Assembly: GCF_030546755.1 (NCBI RefSeq) | Contig: NZ_JAUOPE010000005.1 | Span: 156,411-220,410, forward strand | Length of the DNA: 64,000 nucleotides | DNA from: Colwellia sp. 1_MG-2023 | Lineage (GTDB): Bacteria > Pseudomonadota > Gammaproteobacteria > Enterobacterales > Alteromonadaceae | Direction: 5' to 3' | In this document: positions 34,463 to 43,678 of the stretch, piece by piece | How the letters are laid out: every line of letters begins with the position of its first letter | Numbering within the stretch: position 1 is the stretch's first letter | Program-made: the position numbers and the translations under genes | Notes under the pieces: generated by a model | What the model saw: the letters and a program-made list of their open reading frames with translations, nothing else | Databases searched by the model: none | Told to the model about the DNA's origin: nothing

Positions 34463-37249
34463 TTATTTTTTCTCGTTATTTAATGATGGAACCGAATTGG
34501 CTTTTAAAAGGTTGTTTATGTCTGTAGCTTGCTTTTCTATACCAAGCTCTGCCAAAGTAATTGAGCCATTATGTAAATTTTCAGACTCTTTTGCCCCAAC
34601 TTTTGAAAGTAGTAATTTTGCCATAGCATCAGAAGCTGCTTCTTTTTCTTCTTCAGACAATGGTGAAAATGATATTGGATTAGCGCCATTGTTTAATAAT
34701 ATCTGATCAATAAAGTTGTTCCGTTCTAATTCAACTCTAGTATCTGATATTTCTGGATAAATTCTACTTGCTTGAACAAGCAGATCTTTTAAATGAAAAG
34801 CTGATGTTTCAATAAAATTTGTTTCTTCACCATATTCGACTTCGATAGGGATTAATTCATTACCCTTGGTAAAACTCTCAATATCGCCTTTACTGGCAAT
34901 TTCTCTGACTTCTTCGAGTAAATTATATGTCGCATGAGCATCCATGATTATTCGATCTAATTCTTCAGATTTGGTTTCAATAATAGTATTGAACGACTTG
35001 ATTTCGTCAATTGTTTCAGGAGGACACAGATGAATTTCTTTTCGTTTTTTATAGTTATATTGTTCTTTTTTTAATACAGCCTGCTTCTTCTTAATAGCTT
35101 CTATATCTGTACTTATCTTACTGATGTTTTCCAATAGTTTATTACCGTGTAACCACAGTTCAATCATCCACGGTACACCAGTGACTAAATGGCGACAACG
35201 AACACAATTTCCACGGCCACCGATAACAGCACCGTATTTAGCTTTTGATGATTTGGTTGCTTTTTTAATGACCTCACCACCATCATCACAACGTGTACCA
35301 CCAAAAGGACAAATGCCCATGCCACTGCCGCCCCATGTTGCCATATGACTTCTTGATAGCATCAGGTTTTGTACACCTTCTTTTTGGTTTGCAACCAAGT
35401 AACGCATGGCATCTTCTAATGTTGCGTCTTTTAACCAACGTTTTAAATTTTCTTTAGACTTGTTTTCTAGGTCTCTTTTGGCTTTAGATAATATGTCTGT
35501 AATATGACCATTGGAATATTTGATGTAGTATATCGTCATTAATATCGTGGAGTGACCTGCGATTATTTTACTGATCACCTCTATAGGAACACCTGCTTCA
35601 GCCAAACTTGTAAGGCCAGCTACTCGTAAACCATGCGGTGTGAATATTGAACGCTCAGGCTGATTTGTTTGTGAATTTCGTTTAGTGATTATAGTTACAT
35701 CATGACCTTCGGCCTGCACTCGCTTCTCAAGCTCTTCCATCAACAGCCACCAAAATCGCATTAGTTGATTATTTGTAGCAGGGTAGCCAGCTTTTGAGTC
35801 TAATGGACTGCGAAATAGATAAAATCTATCAGGCGTTTGTGCTATTACAGATTGAGAAGGTTTTGAGTCACTATTTATGCCCTTAGGCATATCTTTATAT
35901 GAGGCAGGGTTTGCAACAGGAAAGTATTTTTCTTGCCATTCTCGTAGAGTATGAAGGTGGTTGACTAATATTTCATTATGCCATGGGATTGTATAACCAG
36001 ATTCCGGACCAAAACCAACAGCAGCATCTTTGGTTTTATTTGTACTAATATAAAACCCAACAGACTCTTTTAGACCTGTGATATTTTTTGTCAGTACACC
36101 TCTATTAGGCTTTTGTTCTGAACGACTTGACCAATAGTTTGCATGTGGAGAATCATTGTTAACCCAAGCTTTCATGATCGGGTTGTATTTTTCTATATCA
36201 CCTTCACCAGAATCCAACATTTGAACTTGGATCTTTCTGAGCGGGATCTCAATCATTGTCAAAAACGTATATGTTTGAGCTGGACACCAAACTTTCTCAA
36301 GAGTATTCGTTTTTTCATTAAACCAATCAAAATACTGAGACTCAATAGACTTAGGCCACTTAAAGTCATCTTCAGTTAGAATTTCGTTCAAAGTAAGTAG
36401 AAAACTTGTGGGTATGACTATTTTGTCTGACTCAGCCAAACCTTGAGAAAAAATGCCTGTTAGCTTTTCATATTGGTAGTTAGAAATGAGTGGATAACCG
36501 ATTGATAGTACGTCACCATCTTCACTATCTTGCATATAGTTTTCTATAATATAGATAGAGAATTTATAAAGATAGCTGAGATGTTTATTGTACGAGTTAG
36601 GATGTTTTTCTTTGAACGAGCGGTGAATAGATTCGTGCCTTTTTTCACTCAAATATTTAAAAGGTTCTTGAATATCTTCTGGTAATGTATCTAAATAAAT
36701 TAAAAAATGTTTAACTGCCGATAAATGGTTTTTTGAAGATTTTATATGTTCATCATCAATCCACTCATTGGCGAGTGTAAACCATTGTTTTTGATTAGGT
36801 GTTAGTTCGCTCTCTAAAATAGAAAGGTTAGTTGAGCGTTTAATTTTTGCATATTGTGCAAAAAAGTCATCTTTTGATAGATGAGTTAGCATTAAGCCTA
36901 TTTTTCTAAAGGCTATTTGGTATCTTTCTTTAATGCCCTCATTATATTTGAGGGTCGGTACTTTAATTTGATCTAGTATTTCTTTCCAAAGCTCAGGAGT
37001 GACTTCTTTTAAGTTTTCAACTTTCCCATGCTTAATTATTAACAATGCTAAGGTGAAGATATCTTTTTCTACAGCCGCCTTAGTTTGTTCTTTTATTTTT
37101 TTTCCATGAACATTAACTTTTTCAAAAAGCTCAAGACACTCTTTGTGTATTGAAGAAGACCTAGCTTGTTCATCTAAATTAGCAATGCTCTTGAGTAATG
37201 TTGAATAATCATCAACATGTAAAGGTTTAATCAACTCGGCAAATGACAT
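34463..37249 (-). CDS. gmtZ: Gamma-mobile-trio tyrosine recombinase GmtZ (probable)
   Basis: 928 residues. The N-terminal half is an alpha-helical SAM-like DNA-binding part. The catalytic tyrosine-recombinase set is visible: R338 (IPLRKIQ), H539-x-x-R542 (PHGLRVAG), H566 (AGHS) and Y574/Y575 (MTIYYIK). A Cys cluster follows (CPFGGTRCDDGG, then CVRCRH), probably a zinc site, with a long coiled-coil tail. This large integrase with a zinc region, between two smaller partners, fits the GMT module. Confidence 0.82.
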   Translation of the reverse strand: MSFAELIKPLHVDDYSTLLKSIANLDEQARSSSIHKECLELFEKVNVHGKKIKEQTKAAVEKDIFTLALLIIKHGKVENLKEVTPELWKEILDQIKVPTLKYNEGIKERYQIAFRKIGLMLTHLSKDDFFAQYAKIKRSTNLSILESELTPNQKQWFTLANEWIDDEHIKSSKNHLSAVKHFLIYLDTLPEDIQEPFKYLSEKRHESIHRSFKEKHPNSYNKHLSYLYKFSIYIIENYMQDSEDGDVLSIGYPLISNYQYEKLTGIFSQGLAESDKIVIPTSFLLTLNEILTEDDFKWPKSIESQYFDWFNEKTNTLEKVWCPAQTYTFLTMIEIPLRKIQVQMLDSGEGDIEKYNPIMKAWVNNDSPHANYWSSRSEQKPNRGVLTKNITGLKESVGFYISTNKTKDAAVGFGPESGYTIPWHNEILVNHLHTLREWQEKYFPVANPASYKDMPKGINSDSKPSQSVIAQTPDRFYLFRSPLDSKAGYPATNNQLMRFWWLLMEELEKRVQAEGHDVTIITKRNSQTNQPERSIFTPHGLRVAGLTSLAEAGVPIEVISKIIAGHSTILMTIYYIKYSNGHITDILSKAKRDLENKSKENLKRWLKDATLEDAMRYLVANQKEGVQNLMLSRSHMATWGGSGMGICPFGGTRCDDGGEVIKKATKSSKAKYGAVIGGRGNCVRCRHLVTGVPWMIELWLHGNKLLENISKISTDIEAIKKKQAVLKKEQYNYKKRKEIHLCPPETIDEIKSFNTIIETKSEELDRIIMDAHATYNLLEEVREIASKGDIESFTKGNELIPIEVEYGEETNFIETSAFHLKDLLVQASRIYPEISDTRVELERNNFIDQILLNNGANPISFSPLSEEEKEAASDAMAKLLLSKVGAKESENLHNGSITLAELGIEKQATDINNLLKANSVPSLNNEKK

Positions 37250-37570
37250 TTATTCTCACCCTATGTTTTTATTTATCTATGGGAGATTCAAAAAACTCTA
37301 AATTATTATGAATATATCCTTTGCTTCAATTAGGCTTTCTAAACAACTTTATTTAAAGAGAGTATACTTGAATTTTATTCTATTTGAAAGTTTATTTTCA
37401 TTATTATCTTTTTATATCAGTAGGTTAGGTACTCGTTGTGTGCTGTTGTTCTAAAGTTTTAATTACTAACACCAGCCAGATAAACGCTAAAATAGTAATA
37501 TAATGACCGAAAGAGCGTGACAGTAATAAGGGAAAACACCATCTGTTATCTGCTGAATTACTAATTAACG
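37250..37570. other. Gap between gmtZ and gmtY
   Basis: 321 AT-rich bases with no reading frame of note, no clear terminator and no strong promoter on the minus strand. It may hold recombinase binding sites. Confidence 0.4.
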
Positions 37571-39091
37571 TTAAATGTTCAATGGCTTGTTTAAAAAATC
37601 AAAGCTTGGCTTAATGTACAAGGCATCTCTTGCTTCATTTAGTTTCTGTTGAATACCTTCGTTGGTAGGTTTGTTGTATGCTTCTTGAGATAAAATACTT
37701 CGATGCTTAGCACATTTTTGGATGACTTTATTAGGAATACCAACATCTGTAAGGGTTCCTAGATAAAAATGCCTACTACCATATGGAGTGGTTCCATATT
37801 CCTTCCCTCTAGGGATTGTTATCCCTAATACTACTTCTACTTTATCTAATGCTCTTTCAAATGCACCAATATAAGCACTAACACTGTAAGGTAGCCCTTG
37901 ATAACTTTTTCCTGTGTTATGATCAATTCCAGCAGAAACAAATAGAAATGGGTGGGTCGGATTACCCTTTTTTGTTGCTAACAATTCTAATTTGGGGCGG
38001 TACTGATTGATGTAATAGATGTACATTGTATTAAAAAGTATTGCTGCTCCTTTGTGCATAAAAAACACAGGAGCGCTTAAAGAAGAATCGAGTTCTAAGT
38101 CTTTCCAATTAGCTCTCATACTTTTAATGGGATGCCTATAGCGCGGTAACATTCCTCTTTGAGCTAAATACTCTTTTCGAGTAACATTTTCTCCAGCTAT
38201 AAAAGTAGAAGCTTCGATAGGATGTCTTAAAAACACTTGGGAATCATAATTGCTATTCATATCTAAAGGATTTACATCATTAATCCATAGATGAAAGGGT
38301 TCGCTTTCCCTGATCCCACCGAAAAATAATAACAGTGTAATCATCTTTGCTGTTATGTCTTCTTGATCACCCAGCAACTGAGCATTTGGATCTTTTATAA
38401 AACCATATTCAAATAAAGGGGCAATCAACTCTTCTGGAAATCTTTTTGCTTCAGAACTTGTTCTTGAGCGACTACCCGAAACACCAAGATTACTAATATT
38501 GTTCGTGTTTCTGTTTTTAAGTTTGATTGCTTGTTTGTTGGCTTTATTTAAGTGACCTAAGAAACTTCTTTTTTTGATTTTAATTGCTGTATGTAAAAAT
38601 TTTAAAGATGCCACTTCATCAACAGGCTTGATGATTTTATTATTTTTCAATAATGGTGTATTAATAATATCTTCATTATCACAATAGTCTTCAAAATCTA
38701 AAATAGCGGAGCATAATCTTTTTGATACATCTAATGAAGATGGAGGCCAGTACAGTTTTAATTTATCCGAAGCTGTTTCGTTATCAATTGTTCCATTTAA
38801 TAGTGCCCAAGAGAAAAGCTTAAATGTAGTTCGGTGAATCTGAGGATTATGGTAATTAACAAAGCCTTCTAATGCTCTACAGTAATCAAAGAATAAACCT
38901 ACAGCTCTAGCTCTAGTTTGCATCCATTGATAACTTGCAGAAGGATTTGATATGAAATACTGAATAAGGGACTCCATCCTAGTAATGCCACTTGGAGTAT
39001 TTAAATATAGAACAGGTATAGCTAGACCTTTCATGTGTTCTACATTTTGTTTTATAACTGTATGATATTGAGGAGTTGGACTATGCTTCAT
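37571..39091 (-). CDS. gmtY: Gamma-mobile-trio tyrosine recombinase GmtY (probable)
   Basis: 506 residues with tyrosine-recombinase residues at R261 (GGIRESEP), R440-H441 (YGSRHFYLGTL), H463 (CAKHRS) and nucleophile Y472 (EAYNKP). The order of the HxxR box is altered (SRH), as in divergent integrases. It is the gene nearest the broken tRNA-Arg, the position expected of the recombinase operon at an element edge. The same-strand partners gmtZ and gmtX follow. Confidence 0.8.
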   Translation of the reverse strand: MKHSPTPQYHTVIKQNVEHMKGLAIPVLYLNTPSGITRMESLIQYFISNPSASYQWMQTRARAVGLFFDYCRALEGFVNYHNPQIHRTTFKLFSWALLNGTIDNETASDKLKLYWPPSSLDVSKRLCSAILDFEDYCDNEDIINTPLLKNNKIIKPVDEVASLKFLHTAIKIKKRSFLGHLNKANKQAIKLKNRNTNNISNLGVSGSRSRTSSEAKRFPEELIAPLFEYGFIKDPNAQLLGDQEDITAKMITLLLFFGGIRESEPFHLWINDVNPLDMNSNYDSQVFLRHPIEASTFIAGENVTRKEYLAQRGMLPRYRHPIKSMRANWKDLELDSSLSAPVFFMHKGAAILFNTMYIYYINQYRPKLELLATKKGNPTHPFLFVSAGIDHNTGKSYQGLPYSVSAYIGAFERALDKVEVVLGITIPRGKEYGTTPYGSRHFYLGTLTDVGIPNKVIQKCAKHRSILSQEAYNKPTNEGIQQKLNEARDALYIKPSFDFLNKPLNI

Positions 39092-39182
39092 TATTACTCT
39101 AGCTTTGCTTACTATTTAATCTCTGATTTTAAAGTAACATTTACTAGGGGGTAAAACAAATTTAATATATTTTAAAAAGAGG

Positions 39183-39210
39183 TTGCTTTTTAGTATTTAA
39201 ACTCTATAAT
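39183..39210 (+). promoter_or_regulatory. tRNA-operon-type promoter
   Basis: TTGCTT (39183-39188), 16-bp spacer, TATAAT (39205-39210), followed by GCACC, a GC-rich discriminator typical of stable-RNA promoters. It points at the tRNAs and lies about 58 bases before the tRNA-Arg remnant, so tRNA-His and tRNA-Pro can still be expressed. Confidence 0.65.
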
Positions 39211-39267
39211 GCACCTATTCCTTGCTTAGGCAGGTAATAGCAGGTAACTCTGTTTAGGATGAGATAC

Positions 39268-39322
39268 GAGCAACGCCCTTCTAAGGCGTGGGTCAAAGGT
39301 TCGAATCCTTTAGGGCGTGCCA
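39268..39322 (+). pseudogene. tRNA-Arg (TCT), 3' part only
   Basis: From GAGCAACG through the anticodon arm (CCTTCTAAGG), variable loop, T arm (GGTTCGAATCC) and GGGCGTG-CCA, this equals the last 55 nt of a bacterial tRNA-Arg(TCT). The expected 5' acceptor strand (ACGCCCT) and normal D arm are absent upstream; the preceding bases only faintly resemble a D arm. The gene is therefore interrupted here, consistent with insertion of the adjacent mobile element. Confidence 0.8.
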
Positions 39323-39350
39323 TATAACACAGGCGTGCCAAAGAAATTAT

Positions 39351-39427
39351 GGTGGCTATAGCTCAGTTGGTAGAGCCCCGGATTGTGATTCCGGTTGTCG
39401 TGGGTTCAAGTCCCATTAGCCACCCCA
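39351..39427 (+). tRNA. tRNA-His (GTG)
   Basis: 77 nt cloverleaf with the extra 5' G, acceptor GTGGCTA/TAGCCAC, anticodon loop TTGTGAT (GTG), T arm GTGGGTTCAAGTCCCAT and encoded CCA. Confidence 0.97.
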
Positions 39428-39461
39428 TTTTTCTTCTACCTTGATGAAAAATAGAATATAT

Positions 39462-39538
39462 CGGTGATTAGCGCAGCTTGGTAGCGCACTTGGTTTGGGT
39501 CCAAGGGGTCGCAAGTTCGAATCTTGCATCACCGACCA
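39462..39538 (+). tRNA. tRNA-Pro (TGG)
   Basis: 77 nt cloverleaf: acceptor CGGTGAT/ATCACCG, D arm GCGCAGCTTGGTAGCGC, anticodon TGG (loop TTTGGGT), T arm GCAAGTTCGAATCTTGC and CCA end. Confidence 0.97.
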
Positions 39539-39706
39539 CTTCTTTAATATATACCTCAACAAAGTAATATTCTCTAAAAAACTAAATATTCAAGTGATGA
39601 TGAGAGCTTGCGAAGCAAGTCAACAAAATTGTCTGGAACAATTTTGCTCGCGAAGCGACCCGTAGGGCGAAGTACAGGACGTACGGAGTCATCTTGCATC
39701 ACCGAC
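39521..39706 (+). repeat. Hairpin-rich insert bounded by a 16-bp repeat of the tRNA-Pro 3' end
   Basis: ATCTTGCATCACCGAC occurs at 39521-39536 inside tRNA-Pro and again at 39691-39706. Between them lie consecutive small stem-loops: GCTTGCGAAGCAAG, CAAAATTGT/ACAATTTTG, TCGCGAAGCGA and GTACAGGACGTAC. It may be a decayed tiny element or a REP-like repeat that has captured the tRNA end; the second copy leads into a T-run. Confidence 0.7.
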
Positions 39707-40126
39707 AATTTTTTATTATTTATCTCAGCCTCACAAGATTTAGCAAGTTAAAAAATGTCTTTATACGAAAATCTGATACTCTTTTGTTAAATGCCATGCA
39801 TTTCACTACCAATGTGAATACTTTATAAAGAGCCAGTTAAAAGAAAAACACCTTATTTTTTCAATCTTTTTATTGATATATCGATATTTTTACCTGGTTT
39901 CTGAAAATTAATTGCATTCCCCCCTCGACTCTTGTTAAAACCATCGCTATAATTTTGCGTCATTATTTTTTAATCTGAACATCTTTTATTCGCATCTTTA
40001 ATTAGAAAGCGGGTTCTAAAGCTTTTTAGCTAAAGGATTGCGGGCAATTAATGTATCGTTAATTGTTCACTATAGATAGATGCGTTATTGAAAGCGTAAC
40101 AAAGCGCTAAGTATTGAGGTAAGTAA
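39707..40126. other. Leader region of trigger factor gene
   Basis: The T-run after the repeat (ATTTTTTATT) may terminate the tRNA transcript. The rest is AT-rich and non-coding, with the tig ribosome-binding site (GAGGTAAGTAA) at its end; no specific promoter could be assigned. Confidence 0.4.
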
Positions 40127-41434
40127 ATGCAAGTTTCAGTTGAGACTACACAAGGTTTGGAACGTAAATTAACTATTTCTGTTCCAGCAGATAAAATTGA
40201 TGTTGAAGTGAAAAACCGTCTTCGTCAAATCGCTAAAACGCAACGTATCAATGGTTTCCGCCCTGGTAAAGTTCCACCGTCAGTTATTCAAAAGCGTTAC
40301 GGCGCATCTGTTCGTCAGGAAATTGCTGGTGAAGTCATGCAACGTAATTTTGTTGAAGCTATCATTGCAGAAAAAATTAATCCTGCCGGTCGTCCTCAAT
40401 TTGTTGCTAAAAGCAATGAAGATGGTAAAGATTTAGAATTTGAAGCAACCTTTGAAATCTACCCTGAAGTAGAAGTAAAAGATGTTGAAAAAATTAAAGT
40501 TGAACGTCCAGCGGTTGAAGTAACTGACAAAGATTTAGATGAAATGTTTGTAACTTTACAAAAGCAGCACCAAACGTGGAAAGAAAACAAACGTAAAACT
40601 AAGAAAGGCGATAAATTAACTATCGATTTCTTAGGTCGTGTTGACGGTGAAGAATTTGAAGGCGGTAAAGCTGAAGGTTTCGAATTAGAACTTGGTTCAA
40701 ATCGTATGATCCCAGGTTTTGAAAAAGACATCATTGGCATGAAAGTTGGCGAAGAAAAAACTATCACAGTGACTTTCCCTGAAGATTACCATGCTGAGAA
40801 TCTTAAAGGAAAAGAAGCTGAATTTGATATTAAAGTAAATAAAACTGAAGGTCCTGTATTACCTAAAGTTGATGAAGATTTCGCTAAGTTATTTGGTGTT
40901 GAAGAAGGTGGTGTTGAAGCACTTCGTGAAGAAGTGAAGAAAAACATGACACGTGAATTAAATCAAGCCGTTAAAGCTAAAGTAAAAGAGCAAGTGATTG
41001 AAGGTTTACTTGAAGCGAATGACCTTGAATTACCTAGTGCATTAGTTGCTCAAGAAGTAGATGTGTTACGTCAACAAGCAATGCAACGTTTTGTGGGTCA
41101 AATGGATCCTAAGAACATGCCTGAACTTCCTGCTGATATGTTTGAAGAGCAAGCTAAGCGTCGTGTAAAAGTTGGTTTATTACTTGGTGAAGTTATCAAA
41201 ACCAATGACTTAAAAGTTGATGAAGCTAAAGTAAATGAGTTGATTGAATCAGCAGCATCTGCTTATGAAGATCCTCAAGAAGTTATTGAGTATTACAAAA
41301 CTAATAAAGAAATGAATCAACAAATGCAAAACGTTGCTTTAGAAGAGCAAGCTGTTGAGGTATTAATTGCTTCTGCAAAAGTGAAAGATAAAAAGTCTAG
41401 CTTTCAAGATGTAATGAATCCTGAAGGTAAATAA
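40127..41434 (+). CDS. tig: Trigger factor
   Basis: Ribosome-bound chaperone and peptidyl-prolyl isomerase, 435 residues. N-terminal ribosome-binding domain with the signature GFRPGKVP, central FKBP domain (about 150-240: [20 protein letters not shown]), and C-terminal helical arms. First gene of the conserved tig-clpP-clpX-lon cluster; a terminator separates it from clpP. Confidence 0.98.
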   Translation: MQVSVETTQGLERKLTISVPADKIDVEVKNRLRQIAKTQRINGFRPGKVPPSVIQKRYGASVRQEIAGEVMQRNFVEAIIAEKINPAGRPQFVAKSNEDGKDLEFEATFEIYPEVEVKDVEKIKVERPAVEVTDKDLDEMFVTLQKQHQTWKENKRKTKKGDKLTIDFLGRVDGEEFEGGKAEGFELELGSNRMIPGFEKDIIGMKVGEEKTITVTFPEDYHAENLKGKEAEFDIKVNKTEGPVLPKVDEDFAKLFGVEEGGVEALREEVKKNMTRELNQAVKAKVKEQVIEGLLEANDLELPSALVAQEVDVLRQQAMQRFVGQMDPKNMPELPADMFEEQAKRRVKVGLLLGEVIKTNDLKVDEAKVNELIESAASAYEDPQEVIEYYKTNKEMNQQMQNVALEEQAVEVLIASAKVKDKKSSFQDVMNPEGK

Positions 41435-41469
41435 GCTATTTTCATTGACAATAGCTTAAGCAATCGCTT

Positions 41470-41506
41470 AAATGGCTTATATGGAAACATATGAGCCATT
41501 TTTTTA
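41470..41506 (+). terminator. Terminator between tig and clpP
   Basis: AAATGGCT...AGCCATTT stem with inner ATATG/CATAT and GAAA loop, followed by seven T. Confidence 0.88.
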
Positions 41507-41522
41507 TATTAAGGAAAAATAG

Positions 41523-42161
41523 TTGTTTACTTCTCAAAATAATTCTCAAGATCTAACAAGTATCACTGAAAGCGCATTAGTCCCTATGGTTGTTGAACAA
41601 ACAGCGAAAGGTGAACGTTCTTATGATATATATTCTCGCCTTTTAAAAGAACGTGTAATTTTCTTATGTGGTCAGGTAGAAGACCATATGGCCAACTTAA
41701 TTGTTGCTCAGTTACTGTTTTTAGAATCAGAAAGCCCAGAAAAAGATATTTATTTATATATTAATTCGCCGGGTGGTTCAGTAACGGCGGGTATGGCTAT
41801 TTATGATACGATGAAATTTATCCGTCCGAATGTTAGTACGGTCTGTATCGGCCAAGCGGCAAGTATGGGCGCGTTCTTATTATCAGGTGGTGAAAAAGGG
41901 AAACGTTATTGTTTACCAAATGCACGAGTGATGATTCATCAACCTTTAGGCGGCTTTCAAGGGCAAGCATCTGACTTTGAAATTCATGCTAAAGAAATTC
42001 TTTATATCAAAGAAAAAATGAATAAATTAATGGCTGAACACACCGGGCAGTCACTTAAAAAAGTTTCAGAAGATACTGATCGTGATAACTTCTTAAGTGC
42101 AGAAAGTGCCGTTGAATATGGATTAGTTGACTCCATATTAGAACAGAGACTTGATAAGTAA
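41523..42161 (+). CDS. clpP: ATP-dependent Clp protease proteolytic subunit
   Basis: Serine protease barrel that works with ClpX. 212 residues from a TTG start with AAGGA 5-9 nt upstream. Catalytic triad S114 (AASMG), H139 (MIHQP) and D188, with the 25- and 49-residue spacings of E. coli ClpP. A short N-terminal propeptide precedes residue ~15. Confidence 0.98.
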   Translation: MFTSQNNSQDLTSITESALVPMVVEQTAKGERSYDIYSRLLKERVIFLCGQVEDHMANLIVAQLLFLESESPEKDIYLYINSPGGSVTAGMAIYDTMKFIRPNVSTVCIGQAASMGAFLLSGGEKGKRYCLPNARVMIHQPLGGFQGQASDFEIHAKEILYIKEKMNKLMAEHTGQSLKKVSEDTDRDNFLSAESAVEYGLVDSILEQRLDK

Positions 42162-42252
42162 TTAAGAAAATAATTACTTCACATTGTTATCTGTGAAATT
42201 TATGAAATACTTAACAGTATTAGTGTTTAGAATTTAAGATTAGAGGTACCGT

Positions 42253-43533
42253 ATGACCGATATTAAAAAAGGTGACGGTGATAACGGAAAGTTATTGTAT
42301 TGCTCTTTTTGTGGCAAAAGCCAACATGAAGTACGCAAACTTATTGCAGGTCCGTCTGTATTTGTTTGTGACGAGTGTGTTGAACTTTGTAACGATATTA
42401 TCAGAGAAGAGATCAAAGAGATTTCACCAAAGGAAGAAAAAGAAAGTCTTCCAACGCCTGTGGAAATCAGAACCAGTTTAGATGATTACGTGATTGGCCA
42501 AGATCACGCGAAGAAAGTGTTAGCGGTTGCAGTGTATAACCATTATAAGCGTCTGCGTAATGGTGACTCTCACAATGGTATCGAATTAAGTAAAAGTAAT
42601 ATCTTACTAATAGGACCAACAGGTAGCGGTAAAACCTTATTAGCGGAAACCTTAGCAAGATTGCTTGATGTGCCATTTACTATGGCTGATGCTACCACGT
42701 TAACCGAAGCCGGTTACGTTGGTGAAGATGTTGAAAACATTATTCAAAAACTTTTACAAAAATGTGATTACGATGTTGAGAAAGCGCAACGTGGTATCGT
42801 ATATATAGATGAAATTGATAAAATTTCTCGTAAATCGGACAACCCGTCTATTACACGTGATGTATCAGGTGAAGGTGTTCAACAAGCATTATTAAAACTT
42901 ATTGAAGGAACGATTGCTTCTGTGCCTCCTCAAGGTGGTCGTAAGCATCCACAACAAGAGTTTTTGCAAGTTGATACATCAAAGATTTTATTTATTTGTG
43001 GCGGTGCATTCGCAGGCCTAGATAAAGTAGTACAACAACGTTGCGATGTAGGTACAGGTATTGGTTTTGGCGCTGAAGTTAAATCGTCTGATCAAGGTAA
43101 AACATTAACTGAGCGTTTCCAAGATGTTGAACCTGAAGATTTAGTGAAATATGGTTTAATTCCTGAGTTCATTGGTCGTTTACCGGTAGTAGCAACATTA
43201 ACGGAGTTAGATGAAGACGCTCTGATCCAAATTTTACAAGAACCTAAAAATGCGCTGACTAAACAGTTTACTGCGTTATTTGATATGGAAGATGTTGAAT
43301 TAGAATTTAGAAAAGATGCGTTACATGCTATTGCCAATAAAGCCATGGTAAGAAAAACTGGGGCACGTGGTTTACGTTCAATTGTTGAAGGTGTTCTACT
43401 TGATACTATGTATGAGCTACCTTCGATGGATAATGCCGCTAAAGTTGTGATCGATGAAACGGTAATAAAAGGTGAATCAAAACCAATTATTATCTACGAA
43501 ACACCGCAAGATAAAGCAGCCTCAGATAGCTAA
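42253..43533 (+). CDS. clpX: Clp protease ATPase subunit ClpX
   Basis: 426-residue unfoldase. N-terminal zinc-binding domain (C17, C20, C39, C42), Walker A GPTGSGKT, Walker B YIDEIDKI, pore loop GYVGED and IGF-type loop region. It delivers substrates to ClpP; 91 bases after clpP. Confidence 0.98.
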   Translation: MTDIKKGDGDNGKLLYCSFCGKSQHEVRKLIAGPSVFVCDECVELCNDIIREEIKEISPKEEKESLPTPVEIRTSLDDYVIGQDHAKKVLAVAVYNHYKRLRNGDSHNGIELSKSNILLIGPTGSGKTLLAETLARLLDVPFTMADATTLTEAGYVGEDVENIIQKLLQKCDYDVEKAQRGIVYIDEIDKISRKSDNPSITRDVSGEGVQQALLKLIEGTIASVPPQGGRKHPQQEFLQVDTSKILFICGGAFAGLDKVVQQRCDVGTGIGFGAEVKSSDQGKTLTERFQDVEPEDLVKYGLIPEFIGRLPVVATLTELDEDALIQILQEPKNALTKQFTALFDMEDVELEFRKDALHAIANKAMVRKTGARGLRSIVEGVLLDTMYELPSMDNAAKVVIDETVIKGESKPIIIYETPQDKAASDS

Positions 43534-43563
43534 ACACTTGTCTTAAATTACGAGTTAAACAAT

Positions 43564-43591
43564 AAAAAGAGCCAGATTGGCTCTTTTTTTT
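43564..43591 (+). terminator. Terminator after clpX
   Basis: AAAAGAGCCA-GAT-TGGCTCTTTT stem-loop followed by further T. Confidence 0.9.
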
Positions 43592-43678
43592 ATTCATTTG
43601 TTGAAAGATAATCTATTATCCCCATATAGATTTTAACATCATTATAATTATCTCCTATCGATTTCCAAGAGAGTACCT

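Noticed and set aside
39541-39690. CRISPR-like array from the repeated short hairpins
   Set aside because: The stem-loops differ in sequence and spacing, so they are not direct repeats with spacers, and no cas gene is present.
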